A stretch of DNA of 64,000 bases from Oscillospiraceae bacterium (GCA_024404915.1 JAKSPJ010000008.1:1-64000), one strand, 5' to 3'; positions 42,711 through 52,804 are shown, counted from the stretch's first letter. Notes: a model not told the origin generated them from the letters alone. Program-made: numbers and translations.

Positions 42711-43760
42711 ATGAATGTTACAGAACTGATGGCGCAGGTGCGGCTGGAAATGACCGGTAATCTGCAGAAGGATATGCAGCATCTTGCAGATGTGGCAGAG
42801 GATGTGCGGAGAGAACCCAATGCAGAAGAACTGCTGGAGGCAGTGGCAAAGTTTGCATTTGAGTGTATGCCGGCAGAGGCACGGGAGCAGATGCAGGAAA
42901 TGATGATGATCGGTGATAAGCCCATGGATCAGGCATTCCGTGCAGCATCAACATTGATTAAGGAAGAGAAGCTGGAAGAGGCAGAAACGATTCTCAAGGC
43001 TATTTCTGATAAGATTGAGAAGTACTATGAAAACGGGGACGTGAAATATTTTTCCTTCCGTAATCCCTTTGAGTACCATATGTACCGCCATTTTTATCCG
43101 GATGATACCGTCTTTGAGCGGGCACCCTATGATTTTATGCAGTATCTGATTGCTTACGGCTATGTGCTGATTGACAATCACAAGATGCAGGAGGCACATG
43201 CCGTCCTGGAGCGTGCCATCAAGTTTAATCCCATCAGCGCAGATGCCTATTTTGAACTGGCAGAATACTGCAAAATCGGCAATAATATGCCGGAGCTGCT
43301 GCAAATCTGCCGTGACACACTCCGTTACTGCACCACGGCGGACCGCATTGCCCGTGCGCTGGCTAATGTGGGATTCTACTGTTATATGACAAATGATTTC
43401 CAGTCTGCGGCTGTGTTCTATTTTGAGAGCATTCGTTTCCGTCCTTCCAAGGCTGTGGAATATGAATTGCAGGATGTGGTGCGCAGAATGAATACATTCG
43501 GTATGAAGTTTACGCCGCCGACTCATGGCCAGACCATTGATGCGTATGAGAAGTATGCGCTGACCAAGCAGCCCAATGATGAATTGGTAAATCTTGCGCT
43601 GATGATGGCGAATTCTGCCCATGACCAGCAGCGCAAAGACCTGGAAGGACTGTTCCTGCGTACTGCATATGACCTGACAAACAACGAAGAAATAAAAGCA
43701 CAGATGGATGCGCTTGCAGAAAAAATAGAAGCGGAAAAGAATAACGCTGAAAAGGGATAA
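42711..43760 (+). CDS. Tetratricopeptide-repeat protein
   Basis: The protein has 349 residues, helical throughout with no signal or membrane segment. The TPR pattern is clear around AYGYVLIDNHKMQEAHAVLERAIKFNPISADAYFELAEYCKIGNN and in ALANVGFYCYMTNDFQSAAVFYFESIRFRPSKAVEYEL. The N-terminal 100 residues are acidic helices. Such proteins are protein-protein scaffolds; the partner is unknown. GAGAGGG precedes the ATG. It sits between aspS and malQ on one strand. Confidence 0.82.
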   Translation: MNVTELMAQVRLEMTGNLQKDMQHLADVAEDVRREPNAEELLEAVAKFAFECMPAEAREQMQEMMMIGDKPMDQAFRAASTLIKEEKLEEAETILKAISDKIEKYYENGDVKYFSFRNPFEYHMYRHFYPDDTVFERAPYDFMQYLIAYGYVLIDNHKMQEAHAVLERAIKFNPISADAYFELAEYCKIGNNMPELLQICRDTLRYCTTADRIARALANVGFYCYMTNDFQSAAVFYFESIRFRPSKAVEYELQDVVRRMNTFGMKFTPPTHGQTIDAYEKYALTKQPNDELVNLALMMANSAHDQQRKDLEGLFLRTAYDLTNNEEIKAQMDALAEKIEAEKNNAEKG

Positions 43761-43793
43761 GCGGCGTCTTTCATCTGGTATCGGAGGTTTACA

Positions 43794-45320
43794 ATGCGTG
43801 AAAGCGGAATCCTGCTGCCGATTACTGCACTGCCGTCAAAGCACGGTATTGGAAAAATGGGAAAAGCAGCATATGATTTTATTGATTTTTTAAGTGAAAC
43901 GGGCTGCCGATACTGGCAGATTCTGCCTTTGTCTCCCACCAGCTACGGCGATTCTCCTTATCAGTCCTGTTCCACATTTGCAGGCAACCCCTACCTGATT
44001 GATTTTGACATGCTTGCAGAAAAAGGCTGGCTGCAGCCTGCAGACTATGAGGGCCTGCGTTGGGAGACCACAGAGAATGAGATTGATTATGCGCTGCTGT
44101 ATCAGCAGGTGATTCCTGTTTTGCGCATTGCATATGAAAATTTTGCGGCACATAAACCCAGTGATTTCAAGAAGTTCTGTGCCAGACAGCGGGATTGGCT
44201 TGCGAATTATGCTCTGTTCATGGCGTTGAAGGATGCACACCAGGGAAATCCGTGGTATGAATGGGAACCGGAACTTGTGATGCATCAGGAGAAGGCCATT
44301 GCAGAGGCACAGCGAACCTGCAAAAAGGAGATAGAATTCTATTCCTTTGTGCAGTACTGCTTTTTTGCACAGTGGGAAAAGCTGAAGCAGTACGCCAATA
44401 AAAAAGGCATCTGCATGGTTGGCGATATCCCGATTTATGCAGCCTATGACAGTGCAGAGGTCTGGGCACAGCCGGAGCTGTTCCAGTTGGACGAGGCGAA
44501 AAAGCCCGTTGCCGTTGCAGGCTGTCCTCCGGATCCCTTTGCGGTGACAGGTCAGCTCTGGGGCAACCCGCTGTGGAATTGGGAAGCCATGGAGAAAAAT
44601 GGCTTTGAGTGGTGGCTGGACCGCATCGGCTTTACCCTGAATATGTATGATGTGGTGCGCATTGACCATTTCCGTGGATTTGAAAAATACTATGCCATTC
44701 CCTATGGCCATGAAACCGCAGAACACGGCAAATGGTGCAAGGGCCCTGATTATTCACTTTGGAAGGCTGCCAAGGCACGTTTCGGTGATATGAATGTCAT
44801 TGCAGAGGACCTGGGCAACATTACACCGGCTGTGGTGCGCCTTTTGAAGCGTACAGGCTTCCCGGGTATGAAGGTGATGCAGTTTGCATTTGACAGCGGC
44901 GCATCCAATCCCTATCTGCCGCATAATTTTGAGACCAGCAACTGCGTGTGCTATACCGGTACCCATGACAATCACACCCTGCGTGGCTGGGTGAAGAGCA
45001 ATTCAGATGAAACCAATGCGTATGCTATGGCGTATCTGGATATCAAGAAAAAGAAAAAGCTGCCGAAGGCTGTGCTGAAAGCAGCCTGGAGAAGCACGGC
45101 AAAGATTGCCATTGCGCAGATGCAGGATTTTCTGGATTCACCGCCGTCCGCAAGAGTGAATACACCCTCCACATTGGGCGGAAACTGGGTATTCCGTACC
45201 GTGGAAGCAGATTATACGGAAAAGCTGAAGAAGAATATCCGAGAGATGAATGAAACCTATGGCAGATTCTTTGTGCCGGAAAAGCCTGTGAAAAAAGGCA
45301 GATCCAAAAAGAAGAACTGA
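43794..45320 (+). CDS. malQ: 4-alpha-glucanotransferase (GH77)
   Basis: MalQ moves alpha-1,4-glucan segments between maltooligosaccharides in starch and glycogen use. The 508-residue protein follows the bacterial family from the N-terminus (RESGILLPITALPSKHGIGKMG, YWQILPLSPTSYGDSPYQ) through MVGDIPIYAAYDSAEVW, VRIDHFRGFEKYYAIP (nucleophile Asp), VIAEDLGNITPAV (acid/base Glu) and CYTGTHDNHTLRGW (third Asp). A basic tail (KKGRSKKKN) ends it. GGAGG precedes the ATG. Its presence fits a starch-using gut anaerobe. Confidence 0.97.
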   Translation: MRESGILLPITALPSKHGIGKMGKAAYDFIDFLSETGCRYWQILPLSPTSYGDSPYQSCSTFAGNPYLIDFDMLAEKGWLQPADYEGLRWETTENEIDYALLYQQVIPVLRIAYENFAAHKPSDFKKFCARQRDWLANYALFMALKDAHQGNPWYEWEPELVMHQEKAIAEAQRTCKKEIEFYSFVQYCFFAQWEKLKQYANKKGICMVGDIPIYAAYDSAEVWAQPELFQLDEAKKPVAVAGCPPDPFAVTGQLWGNPLWNWEAMEKNGFEWWLDRIGFTLNMYDVVRIDHFRGFEKYYAIPYGHETAEHGKWCKGPDYSLWKAAKARFGDMNVIAEDLGNITPAVVRLLKRTGFPGMKVMQFAFDSGASNPYLPHNFETSNCVCYTGTHDNHTLRGWVKSNSDETNAYAMAYLDIKKKKKLPKAVLKAAWRSTAKIAIAQMQDFLDSPPSARVNTPSTLGGNWVFRTVEADYTEKLKKNIREMNETYGRFFVPEKPVKKGRSKKKN

Positions 45321-45350
45321 CTTTTTTCAGAGAATCCGGAGGGCAGGAAT

Positions 45351-46871
45351 ATGAGAGCAGCTGCTGTGTTTTCAGATCGGATGGTTTTGCAGCGTGAAAA
45401 GCCCGTCACCGTCTGGGGAGATGCAGAGGAGGGCTGTGAGATTACAGTCACTCTGTGCGGAAATAGGGCCTCGGCAGCTGTGAAATCCGGCAAATGGCGT
45501 GTAACATTACCTCCAATGCAGGCGGCAGAGCATCAGAGAATGGTCATTTCCGATGGTACGGAACAGATCGTGTTCCGTGACATTGCCATTGGAGAAGTCT
45601 GGCTTTGCGGCGGTCAGAGCAACATGGAGTTTGAAATCCGCAATGAAAAAAACGGTGCGGCATTGCTGCAATCCCTGACACCGGAATGCGGTGTGCGGTA
45701 TTATTATACACCGAAGCTTTCCATTATGGATGCACAATCTGAGGCGGCAGAACGAAATACCTGCTGGCAGACTGCATCGGAAGAAAACGCAGGTGCATGG
45801 TCTGCGGTTGGCCTCTACTTTGCGCTGGAGATTGCCCAAAAGCTCCATGTGACTGTTGGGCTGATTGGCTGCAACTGGGGCGGAACCTCCGCTTCTGCGT
45901 GGGTTTCAAGGGATGTGCTGGAGCAGCATACTGCATTGCAGCCATATCTGGAGGACTACCAGAATGCAGTGGCAGGCAAAAGCAGCGAAGAACTGATTGC
46001 TGCCTATGACCGCTATGTGACTGCACAGAATCAGTGGTATGAGAAATATAATCTGCTGATGCAGGCGCATCCGGATACTTCCTGGGAGGATGCACAGAAG
46101 ATACTGGGCGCATCTCAGTATCCCGGGCCCATGGGGCCGAAAAATGAATGCCGTCCCTGCGGACTGTACGAAACCATGCTGCAGCGGATTTGTCCTTACA
46201 CATTGCGTGGCTTCCTGTTTTATCAGGGTGAGTCGGATGACCATCGGCCGGAGACCTATGAAATCCTGCTGAAGGCATTGATTTCCTGTTGGCGCAGAGA
46301 CTGGGGCGAGCCGGATTTACCCTTTATGAATGTACAGCTTCCCATGTTTTGTTATGCAGGGCAGGCCCATCTGCAAAACTGGAGCAGAATCCGTGAGGCG
46401 CAGATGCGTGTGTTTCAGCAGGTACGAAATACCGGGCTGGCTGTCATAGCAGACAGCGCAGAGATTGACAATATTCATCCCATCGAGAAATCAGCGGTGG
46501 GAAAACGGCTGGCACTGCAGGCACTTTGCCATGTGTACGGCGAAGCAAAACCACAGGAGGCATGCGCCCCTATGTTCCGATACTGCTATGCAAGGGCGAA
46601 TGAAATGGTATGCGCCATACAGTATGCCGATGAGGGCTTTCAGGTGCAGGGTGAGGCAGATGGCTTTTTCCTGGCAGGTGCAGACGGCGTGTTTTATCCT
46701 GCCAAAGCAGTGTGTCAGCCAAATCAGATTGTGCTGACATCTGATCCGGTGCCCTATCCGAAATCTGTACGGTATGGATGGTGCAATTATATGAAAGTGA
46801 ATGTGTTTGGGGCAAACGGCTTACCGCTGATTCCTTTCCGTTTTGAATGCGATGCCGTGCATCAGGAATAA
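45351..46871 (+). CDS. Sialate O-acetylesterase-like SGNH esterase
   Basis: The protein has 506 residues. It begins RAAAVFSDRMVLQREKPVTVWGDAEEG, the usual N-terminal beta domain of this family, then the SGNH nucleophile block IGEVWLCGGQSNMEF (Ser in GQSNM), GLIGCNWGGTSASAWVS, FLFYQGESD and a C-terminal block containing IDNIHPIEKSAVGKRLA with the Asp-x2-His pair. It removes acetyl groups from sugars (sialic acid or hemicellulose). No signal peptide is seen, so it would act in the cytoplasm on imported sugars. It lies 30 bases after malQ. Confidence 0.9.
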   Translation: MRAAAVFSDRMVLQREKPVTVWGDAEEGCEITVTLCGNRASAAVKSGKWRVTLPPMQAAEHQRMVISDGTEQIVFRDIAIGEVWLCGGQSNMEFEIRNEKNGAALLQSLTPECGVRYYYTPKLSIMDAQSEAAERNTCWQTASEENAGAWSAVGLYFALEIAQKLHVTVGLIGCNWGGTSASAWVSRDVLEQHTALQPYLEDYQNAVAGKSSEELIAAYDRYVTAQNQWYEKYNLLMQAHPDTSWEDAQKILGASQYPGPMGPKNECRPCGLYETMLQRICPYTLRGFLFYQGESDDHRPETYEILLKALISCWRRDWGEPDLPFMNVQLPMFCYAGQAHLQNWSRIREAQMRVFQQVRNTGLAVIADSAEIDNIHPIEKSAVGKRLALQALCHVYGEAKPQEACAPMFRYCYARANEMVCAIQYADEGFQVQGEADGFFLAGADGVFYPAKAVCQPNQIVLTSDPVPYPKSVRYGWCNYMKVNVFGANGLPLIPFRFECDAVHQE

Positions 46872-46961
46872 CTGCACAGGATATTTTCAAGCAAATTGCA
46901 CTTATTCTTTTGAAATACGCAGGATAGACTTTGGCATTTTCATTTAAAACCATAAAAATTC

Positions 46962-46990
46962 TTGACATCAGAAGAAAAACGCGTTATAAT
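46962..46990 (+). promoter_or_regulatory. Full-consensus promoter for the surface-modification operon
   Basis: TTGACA (46962-46967), 17 bases, TATAAT (46985-46990), 62 bases before the transglutaminase-like gene. Confidence 0.9.
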
Positions 46991-47051
46991 AAAATGTACG
47001 GCCAAATCAAAAACAATCGGAAATCCGGTTTAGAAAGGGAAGGCTTGTGTA

Positions 47052-48599
47052 ATGGAAGGGTCTAATCGTAATAGGGAGAGAAGTACCTACGCAGGTCAGC
47101 ACAGTAAGCCAGCAAAGCGTAGGCTGAATAGTGATAGAATTTTACAATCGGCATATATATTGGCAGGAGTCGTCGTGACAGTTATTATAGCGGTCATCCT
47201 GATTTCAGTGATTTCAGGCGGAAAGATGCGTAATTCTGCAAGGGCGGCAAGCAGCCTGGATTATGTTGTGGATGAGATGTATATCTGGGACGGTGAGCCG
47301 CTTCCCTCTGCATTTGAATATATGAACAGTCATACGCGGGACCTGGTTTCACAGGCGAGATATCTGCTGGCACCGGATACCGCTGTCGGCACACAGGATA
47401 TTGCGATTCTGGCGCAGCTGAAGGATGGTACTACCCGCACAGAAAATGCCCGGCTGACGATCCGTGATTCCGTAGTCCGCTGGGAAATCGGAACAGAGGT
47501 AACAGCAGGTGATTTGCTGGGCGAGCGTTATGCAGATGCTATCTTCACCGAATCACTGGCGAATTATGCAACAGTGGGCACCTATCCGATTACTGTTATT
47601 GTCAATAATCTGGAGCTGCCCTTTACATTGGTGTCAGAAGATACAAAATCCCCGGTGGTAACATTGAAGCAGAATCTGACCTTCTATCTGAATCAAAAGC
47701 TGAAGGTGGAGGATTTCATCGAAAGCTGCGACGATGTTTCTTCCGTTGCATATCATCTTTCTGAGAATCCCCCCACATATTCCGAGGGCGAAAAGCAGAT
47801 TCAGCTGATTGCAACAGATGCTGCCGGAAACAGCTCCACTTATGATGTTGTGTATGAGGTTTCCGGTGATGGCCTGGCACCTGAAATTCAGGGCCTCGAA
47901 AAAATGCAGACCATTGCAGGCATTCGTGTGGATTATCTCCACGGCGTACAGGCTATCGATGAAAATGATGGTGAGGTTGCAGTGGAGACCGAAGAACCGG
48001 CTGACTTCAGCATCCGTAAGGCAGGTACCTATACTATTACTTATAAGGCGAAGGATGAAGCAGGCAATATTGCAACGGAAACAGCAGAACTGGTTGTATT
48101 GCCGTCCCTGGACGATGTGGAAGAACTGTCCATGGATGATGTCGACCGTATGGGCGATTATCTGATTCGTGAACTGGAAAAAAAGTACGATAAAACAGAT
48201 CGTAAGGCATTTGCGAAAGCAATCTTCGACTGTGTGCAGCAGCACGTTGGTTATCAGAATTCTCACGTTGTTCAGGATTGGCAGTATGACGCTGTTACTG
48301 CACTCTATAAGGGTGTGGGCGACTGCCGCAGCTATTATGCACTTTCAAGACTGCTGCTGAACTGCGCAGAATATGAAAATATGCCTGTGGAAAAAGTGAA
48401 GAATTATGAGGGCGACAGCGCACATTACTGGAACCTGATCAAGCTGAACGGCGCATGGTATCACTTCGACAGCACACCTCGTGTCAACAGCGACGGTTTC
48501 TTCCTTTACACAGATGCAGCTCTGGATGCTTATTCCGATCGAAACGGCAAGTGCTTCAATCGTGATAAGAGCCTGTATCCTGCAACACCGACATCCTGA
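47052..48599 (+). CDS. Membrane-anchored transglutaminase-like protein
   Basis: The protein has 515 residues. A basic cytoplasmic N-terminus (KPAKRRLNSDR) is followed by one transmembrane helix at about 33-57. Several beta domains follow outside, two of them Ig-like (residues 220-270 GEKQIQLIATDAAGNSSTYDVVYEV; 285-350 RKAGTYTITYKAKDEAGNIATETAELVV). The C-terminal transglutaminase-like domain has a catalytic triad: C425 in GVGDCRSYYAL, H458 in AHYWNLIK, D473 in YHFDSTP. These surface enzymes may act as peptidases or amide-transfer enzymes. The gene opens the operon that carries the racemase and dlt-like genes. Confidence 0.88.
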   Translation: MEGSNRNRERSTYAGQHSKPAKRRLNSDRILQSAYILAGVVVTVIIAVILISVISGGKMRNSARAASSLDYVVDEMYIWDGEPLPSAFEYMNSHTRDLVSQARYLLAPDTAVGTQDIAILAQLKDGTTRTENARLTIRDSVVRWEIGTEVTAGDLLGERYADAIFTESLANYATVGTYPITVIVNNLELPFTLVSEDTKSPVVTLKQNLTFYLNQKLKVEDFIESCDDVSSVAYHLSENPPTYSEGEKQIQLIATDAAGNSSTYDVVYEVSGDGLAPEIQGLEKMQTIAGIRVDYLHGVQAIDENDGEVAVETEEPADFSIRKAGTYTITYKAKDEAGNIATETAELVVLPSLDDVEELSMDDVDRMGDYLIRELEKKYDKTDRKAFAKAIFDCVQQHVGYQNSHVVQDWQYDAVTALYKGVGDCRSYYALSRLLLNCAEYENMPVEKVKNYEGDSAHYWNLIKLNGAWYHFDSTPRVNSDGFFLYTDAALDAYSDRNGKCFNRDKSLYPATPTS

Positions 48600-48614
48600 T
48601 GAGGTGTGCAGAGC

Positions 48615-49337
48615 ATGAATGAAAAGAAAAAGCTGGGTGTCATCGGCGGATTAGGGCCGATGGCATCGGCACAATTCCTGGAACTGCTGACAACCATGAC
48701 AGATGCAGATTGTGACCAGGAACATATTGAGACAATTTTATTCAGCAGACCACAGACTCCTGACAGAACCGCTTTTTTGCTGGGAAAATCGCAGGACAGT
48801 CCGCTGCCCATGATGCTGGATTCAGCGAGAACACTGGAAACTCTGGGCTGCGGCGTGCTTGTTATGCCCTGCATGACGGCATACAGCTTTGCGGCGGAGA
48901 TGCAGGCAGGCTGCAAGGCAAAATTGATTAATCCGATTACAGAATGTGCGAAGTTACTGAAGAAAAAGGGAAAGAAACGCATTGGCATCATGGCTACAGA
49001 CGGCACACTGAAAATCGGGACATTCCAGAAGGCGCTGGAACTGGAGGGCATTCAGCCGGTGATTCCGGATGTGGAACATCAGAAGGAAGTCATGCGCATT
49101 ATTTATGAAGATGTCAAATCCGGACGGCCCGCAGATATGGAACAGTTTCATGCTGTGGCACATTCCATGCGTGCAGACGGCGCAGAATGTGTGATTCTGG
49201 GCTGTACGGAATTATCCGTCATTAAACAGACACAGGTGACAGGCAAGGGCTTTTTAGATGCAATGGAAGTGCTGGCGGCAGCTGCCATCAAGGCGTGCGG
49301 CTATCGTGTCAAGCAGGATTTTCGCCTGATTACCTGA
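48615..49337 (+). CDS. Aspartate/glutamate racemase family protein
   Basis: The 240-residue protein starts KLGVIGGLGPMASAQFLE, the usual opening of aspartate racemases, and has both active-site cysteines of the two-base mechanism: MPCMTAYSF and LGCTELSVI. These enzymes convert L-Asp, L-Glu or a related amino acid to the D form without cofactor. The ATG at 48615 follows GAGGTG. It starts 15 bases after the transglutaminase-like gene and 93 bases ahead of an amino-acid-activating ligase, so it may supply that ligase's D-amino acid (inference). Confidence 0.9.
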   Translation: MNEKKKLGVIGGLGPMASAQFLELLTTMTDADCDQEHIETILFSRPQTPDRTAFLLGKSQDSPLPMMLDSARTLETLGCGVLVMPCMTAYSFAAEMQAGCKAKLINPITECAKLLKKKGKKRIGIMATDGTLKIGTFQKALELEGIQPVIPDVEHQKEVMRIIYEDVKSGRPADMEQFHAVAHSMRADGAECVILGCTELSVIKQTQVTGKGFLDAMEVLAAAAIKACGYRVKQDFRLIT

Positions 49338-49430
49338 GGAATGACAAAGAACAATTCAGGAAAAGAGCATATCAGTCTGAGCGTGACGCAGGATTGACAT
49401 ATACTGAGAAAAAAGAAGGAAGATAATCAT

Positions 49431-50939
49431 ATGCAGACCAATGTACTGGAATATCTGGAACAAACGCTGCCCCGTGTACCGAACAAGACAGCGTTCGCAG
49501 ATGATCACATGCAGCTGACCTTTGCACAGCTGTCAGGAAATGCAAAAGCAATTGGTACACAGCTTCATGCAGACGGCATCTATGGTGAGCCGGTGGTTGT
49601 ATTTATGGAAAAATCTCCTGCGGCGATTAACGCATTTTTCGGCGTGATTTATGCAGGCTGCTATTATGTTCCCCTGGATGTTGAGATGCCGGCATTCCGC
49701 ATTGAAATGATTCTGGAGCAGCTGAAGCCCCGTGCCTTGATTTGTGATGCAGTTACACAGCCTCAGCTTGCACAGTATGGTTTCCAGGGCAAGGCATATC
49801 TGTTTGATGATTGTATTCAGACAGAGCCGGATGAGGCAGCACTGGCAATGATTCGCAGAAAGCAGCTGGATATTGACCCGATTTATATTGTGTTTACATC
49901 GGGTTCCACCGGAGTCCCCAAGGGAATTCTGGCATGTCACCGCTCGGTGATTGACTATATTGAAAACTTGTCTGAAACACTGGGATTCCATGAGGGTACA
50001 GTGTTTGGCAATCAGACACCGCTTTATTTTGATGCCTGTCTGAAGGAACTGTTCCCCACGCTGAAGTTCGGCGGAACTACCTGGCTGGTGCCAAAAAGCT
50101 GTTTCTCCTTCCCAATCAAATTGGTGGAATACCTTAATGAACACAAAATCAATACCATCTGCTGGGTGGTATCTGCTTTGACCATGATTTCTGCCACCGG
50201 CACATTCAAGACAGTGAAGCCGGAGACACTGGAAACCATTGCGTTCGGAAGCGAAGTGTTCCCGGTGAAGCAGTTCCGTATGTGGCGTGAAGTGCTGCCG
50301 AATGCATCCTTCACCAATCTGTACGGTCCCACAGAGGCAACAGGTATGAGCTGTTATTACCATGTTAACCGTGCATTCGAGGATACGGATGCCATTCCGA
50401 TTGGCAGACCCTTCCGCAATACCGGTATCATTCTGCTGGACGAGAATAATCAGGAGGCTCCCTATGGCGAGCCGGGCGAAATCTGCATCCGAGGCACCTG
50501 CCTGACCATGGGCTATTACGGACAGCCTGATAAGACCGCAGAGGTCTTTACACAGAATCCGCTTCAGACCAGATATCCGGAGCTGATTTACCGCACAGGT
50601 GATATTGCCCATTATAACGAGGATGGAGACCTTGTGTTTGTATCCCGTAAGGATTATCAGATTAAGCACATGGGGCATCGCATTGAATTGGGTGAAATTG
50701 AGATTAACTGCGGCCTGTATGAAGGCGTCGAGTCCGTGGGCTGCATCTATGATAAGGTCAAGGGAAAAATCGTCCTGTTCTACACCGGTCAGGTGGAGAA
50801 AGCAGAGCTGGCTGCCTATCTCAAGGAGCGTCTGCCCCGTTATATGCAGCCCAATAAAATCCGTCAGTTAGAGGAAATGCCTCATACGCCCAATGGAAAA
50901 CTGGACCGCAAGGCATTGACCGCTATGTATAATGCTTGA
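49431..50939 (+). CDS. DltA-like amino acid adenylation ligase
   Basis: The protein has 502 residues. The AMP-forming core motifs are in order: YIVFTSGSTGVPKG (151-164), NLYGPTEATG (296-305), IYRTGD, DYQIKHMGHRIELGEIE, and the C-terminal catalytic Lys in NGKLDRKAL. Asp201 in YFDACLKELF matches the Asp that holds the alpha-amino group, so the substrate is probably an amino acid. DltA has a Cys in FCGEVLP that favours D-Ala; here the stretch reads FGSEVFP (272-278) with Gly273 in place of Cys. It would load the carrier protein encoded 21 bases downstream. Confidence 0.9.
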   Translation: MQTNVLEYLEQTLPRVPNKTAFADDHMQLTFAQLSGNAKAIGTQLHADGIYGEPVVVFMEKSPAAINAFFGVIYAGCYYVPLDVEMPAFRIEMILEQLKPRALICDAVTQPQLAQYGFQGKAYLFDDCIQTEPDEAALAMIRRKQLDIDPIYIVFTSGSTGVPKGILACHRSVIDYIENLSETLGFHEGTVFGNQTPLYFDACLKELFPTLKFGGTTWLVPKSCFSFPIKLVEYLNEHKINTICWVVSALTMISATGTFKTVKPETLETIAFGSEVFPVKQFRMWREVLPNASFTNLYGPTEATGMSCYYHVNRAFEDTDAIPIGRPFRNTGIILLDENNQEAPYGEPGEICIRGTCLTMGYYGQPDKTAEVFTQNPLQTRYPELIYRTGDIAHYNEDGDLVFVSRKDYQIKHMGHRIELGEIEINCGLYEGVESVGCIYDKVKGKIVLFYTGQVEKAELAAYLKERLPRYMQPNKIRQLEEMPHTPNGKLDRKALTAMYNA

Positions 50940-50960
50940 ATGATTTAGGAGGAAAAGAAA

Positions 50961-51200
50961 ATGAGTGAGACACTTTCTACAATTATTGAAATTCTGCAGG
51001 ATCTCCATGAGGATGTGGATTTTGAAACAGAGAACAAGCTGATTGACAACAAGATTCTGGATTCCTTTGACATCGTGACATTGATTTCAGAGCTGAGCAA
51101 TGAATTTGATGTGACGATTCCGGCAGATAAGATTATTCCTGAGAACTTCAATTCTGCACAGGCACTTGCCAATATGATTGAGGAGCTTGAGGACGAGTAA
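50961..51200 (+). CDS. DltC-like carrier protein
   Basis: The 79-residue acidic helical protein has the phosphopantetheine site Ser35 in DSFDIVTLISEL, flanked by the usual helix II. It carries the activated amino acid as a thioester from the ligase. AGGAGG precedes the ATG. It lies between the DltA-like and MBOAT genes and its stop overlaps the MBOAT start by one base (TAATG), which is the standard dltA-dltB-dltC set in a different order. Confidence 0.92.
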   Translation: MSETLSTIIEILQDLHEDVDFETENKLIDNKILDSFDIVTLISELSNEFDVTIPADKIIPENFNSAQALANMIEELEDE

Positions 51201-52792
51201 TGCTGTTTACGGATTCGCTTTTTATCTTTGGCCTGATTGCACTGTTTATTCTTTATTTTGCGATTGCAAAAAAATACAGATGGATGCTGCTGCTTGGAGC
51301 AAGCATTGCGTTTTATGCCTATTCCGGCTGGTCTAATCTGATTTACATTGCGGTAACTGCCGCCAGTACCTACGGAATCACCCGCAAAATTGAAAAGATG
51401 GCGGAAAGTGCTTCCGCTGAGGTTAAGGCACATAAAGCAGAGTGGAGCCGTGACGAGAAAAAAGCATACAAAGAACGGGAAAAGAAAAAGAGATTCCGCT
51501 GGCTTGTTTTACTGCTGGTATTGAATTTTGGCATATTGGCAGTCATAAAGTATGGCGCATTTACCATGCGGAATGTGAATTCTGTGATGGGATGGTTTGG
51601 CAGAGAAGGAAATCTCCCTGTCCCGCAGTTTCTGCTGCCGATGGGTATTTCTTTCTATCTGTTCCAGACAATGGGTTATGCCATTGATGTTTACCGTGAG
51701 AAATATTCCTGTGAGAAAAATTTTGCAAAGCTTGCGTTGTTTGTCTCCTTCTTTCCCCAGCTGATTCAGGGCCCGATCAGCCGCTATAATGAGCTGTCCG
51801 AGGGCTTGTATGCAGGCAACGACTTTGAAAGCAAGCGTGTGATGCTGGGTGTGCAGCGTATCCTCTGGGGCTACTTCAAAAAGGTTGCCCTTGCTGACAG
51901 AATTCTGCCTGCTGTGACGATGCTGATTTCAGATTCGGAACAGTATGATGGTATCTATGCATTTATTGGGATTCTATATTACACCCTGCAGCTGTATGCA
52001 GATTTTACAGGTGGTATTGATATTACCATCGGTATCGGCCAGGTATTGGGTATTCCTATGGCGGAAAACTTCCAGCGTCCGTTTTTCTCAAAGGGTATTG
52101 TGGAGTATTGGCGCAGATGGCATATTACTCTGAACACCTGGTTCAAGGATTATCTGTTCTATCCGCTGAGTGTTTGTCAGCCAATGCTGAAACTTTCCAA
52201 ATGGAGCAGAGAGAAGCTTGGTAAAACCGTGGGCAAATATGTTCCGGTTTATATTGCAACCATTGCAGTATGGTTCCTTACAGGTCTCTGGCACGGCGCC
52301 GCCTGGAATTTCATTGTGTGGGGCCTGATGAATGCGGTGATTATTCTGATTTCAGAAAAACTGACACCGCTGTATGAAAAATTCCATCAGAAATATAAGT
52401 GGAGCAATACCCGTCCCTATGAGGGCTTTATGGCGATTCGCACCACATTGATGATGGGCTGTCTGCGTATGTTTGACTGCTACCGTGATGTGCCCCTGAC
52501 CTTTAAGATGTTTGCATCTATGTTCTACAAGGGCAATTTCCATATTCTGTGGGACGGCAGTCTGATGCAGCTGGGCTTATCAGCAGCAGATTATATCGTA
52601 TTGCTTGCCGGAACAGTCATTTTGTTTACAGCCAGTATGTTTGGAAGAAAGGGAGAGGTCCGTGAGCGGCTCTATAACAAATCCCCCTTTGTCAGCTGCT
52701 GCCTGACAGTGACATTGTTCCTGCTTGTGATGATTTTCGGTGCCTATGGCATTGGATACGATTCCAGTCAGTTTATTTATAACCAGTTCTAA
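51200..52792 (+). CDS. MBOAT O-acyltransferase (DltB/AlgI type)
   Basis: The protein has 530 residues with about eleven transmembrane helices. The MBOAT signature is present: FLLPMGISFYLFQTMGYAIDVYR, SFFPQLIQGPISRYNEL, IVEYWRRWHITLNTWFKDYLFYPL with the first His, and LTGLWHGAAWNFIVWGL with the catalytic-tunnel His. DltB-type MBOATs move an acyl group from a carrier protein across the membrane to a surface acceptor. A basic insertion (EKKAYKEREKKKRFR) lies between the first helices on the cytoplasmic side. It starts inside the carrier protein stop and is followed after 12 bases by the SGNH partner. Confidence 0.93.
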   Translation: MLFTDSLFIFGLIALFILYFAIAKKYRWMLLLGASIAFYAYSGWSNLIYIAVTAASTYGITRKIEKMAESASAEVKAHKAEWSRDEKKAYKEREKKKRFRWLVLLLVLNFGILAVIKYGAFTMRNVNSVMGWFGREGNLPVPQFLLPMGISFYLFQTMGYAIDVYREKYSCEKNFAKLALFVSFFPQLIQGPISRYNELSEGLYAGNDFESKRVMLGVQRILWGYFKKVALADRILPAVTMLISDSEQYDGIYAFIGILYYTLQLYADFTGGIDITIGIGQVLGIPMAENFQRPFFSKGIVEYWRRWHITLNTWFKDYLFYPLSVCQPMLKLSKWSREKLGKTVGKYVPVYIATIAVWFLTGLWHGAAWNFIVWGLMNAVIILISEKLTPLYEKFHQKYKWSNTRPYEGFMAIRTTLMMGCLRMFDCYRDVPLTFKMFASMFYKGNFHILWDGSLMQLGLSAADYIVLLAGTVILFTASMFGRKGEVRERLYNKSPFVSCCLTVTLFLLVMIFGAYGIGYDSSQFIYNQF

Positions 52793-52804
52793 AGGAATAC
52801 CAAG

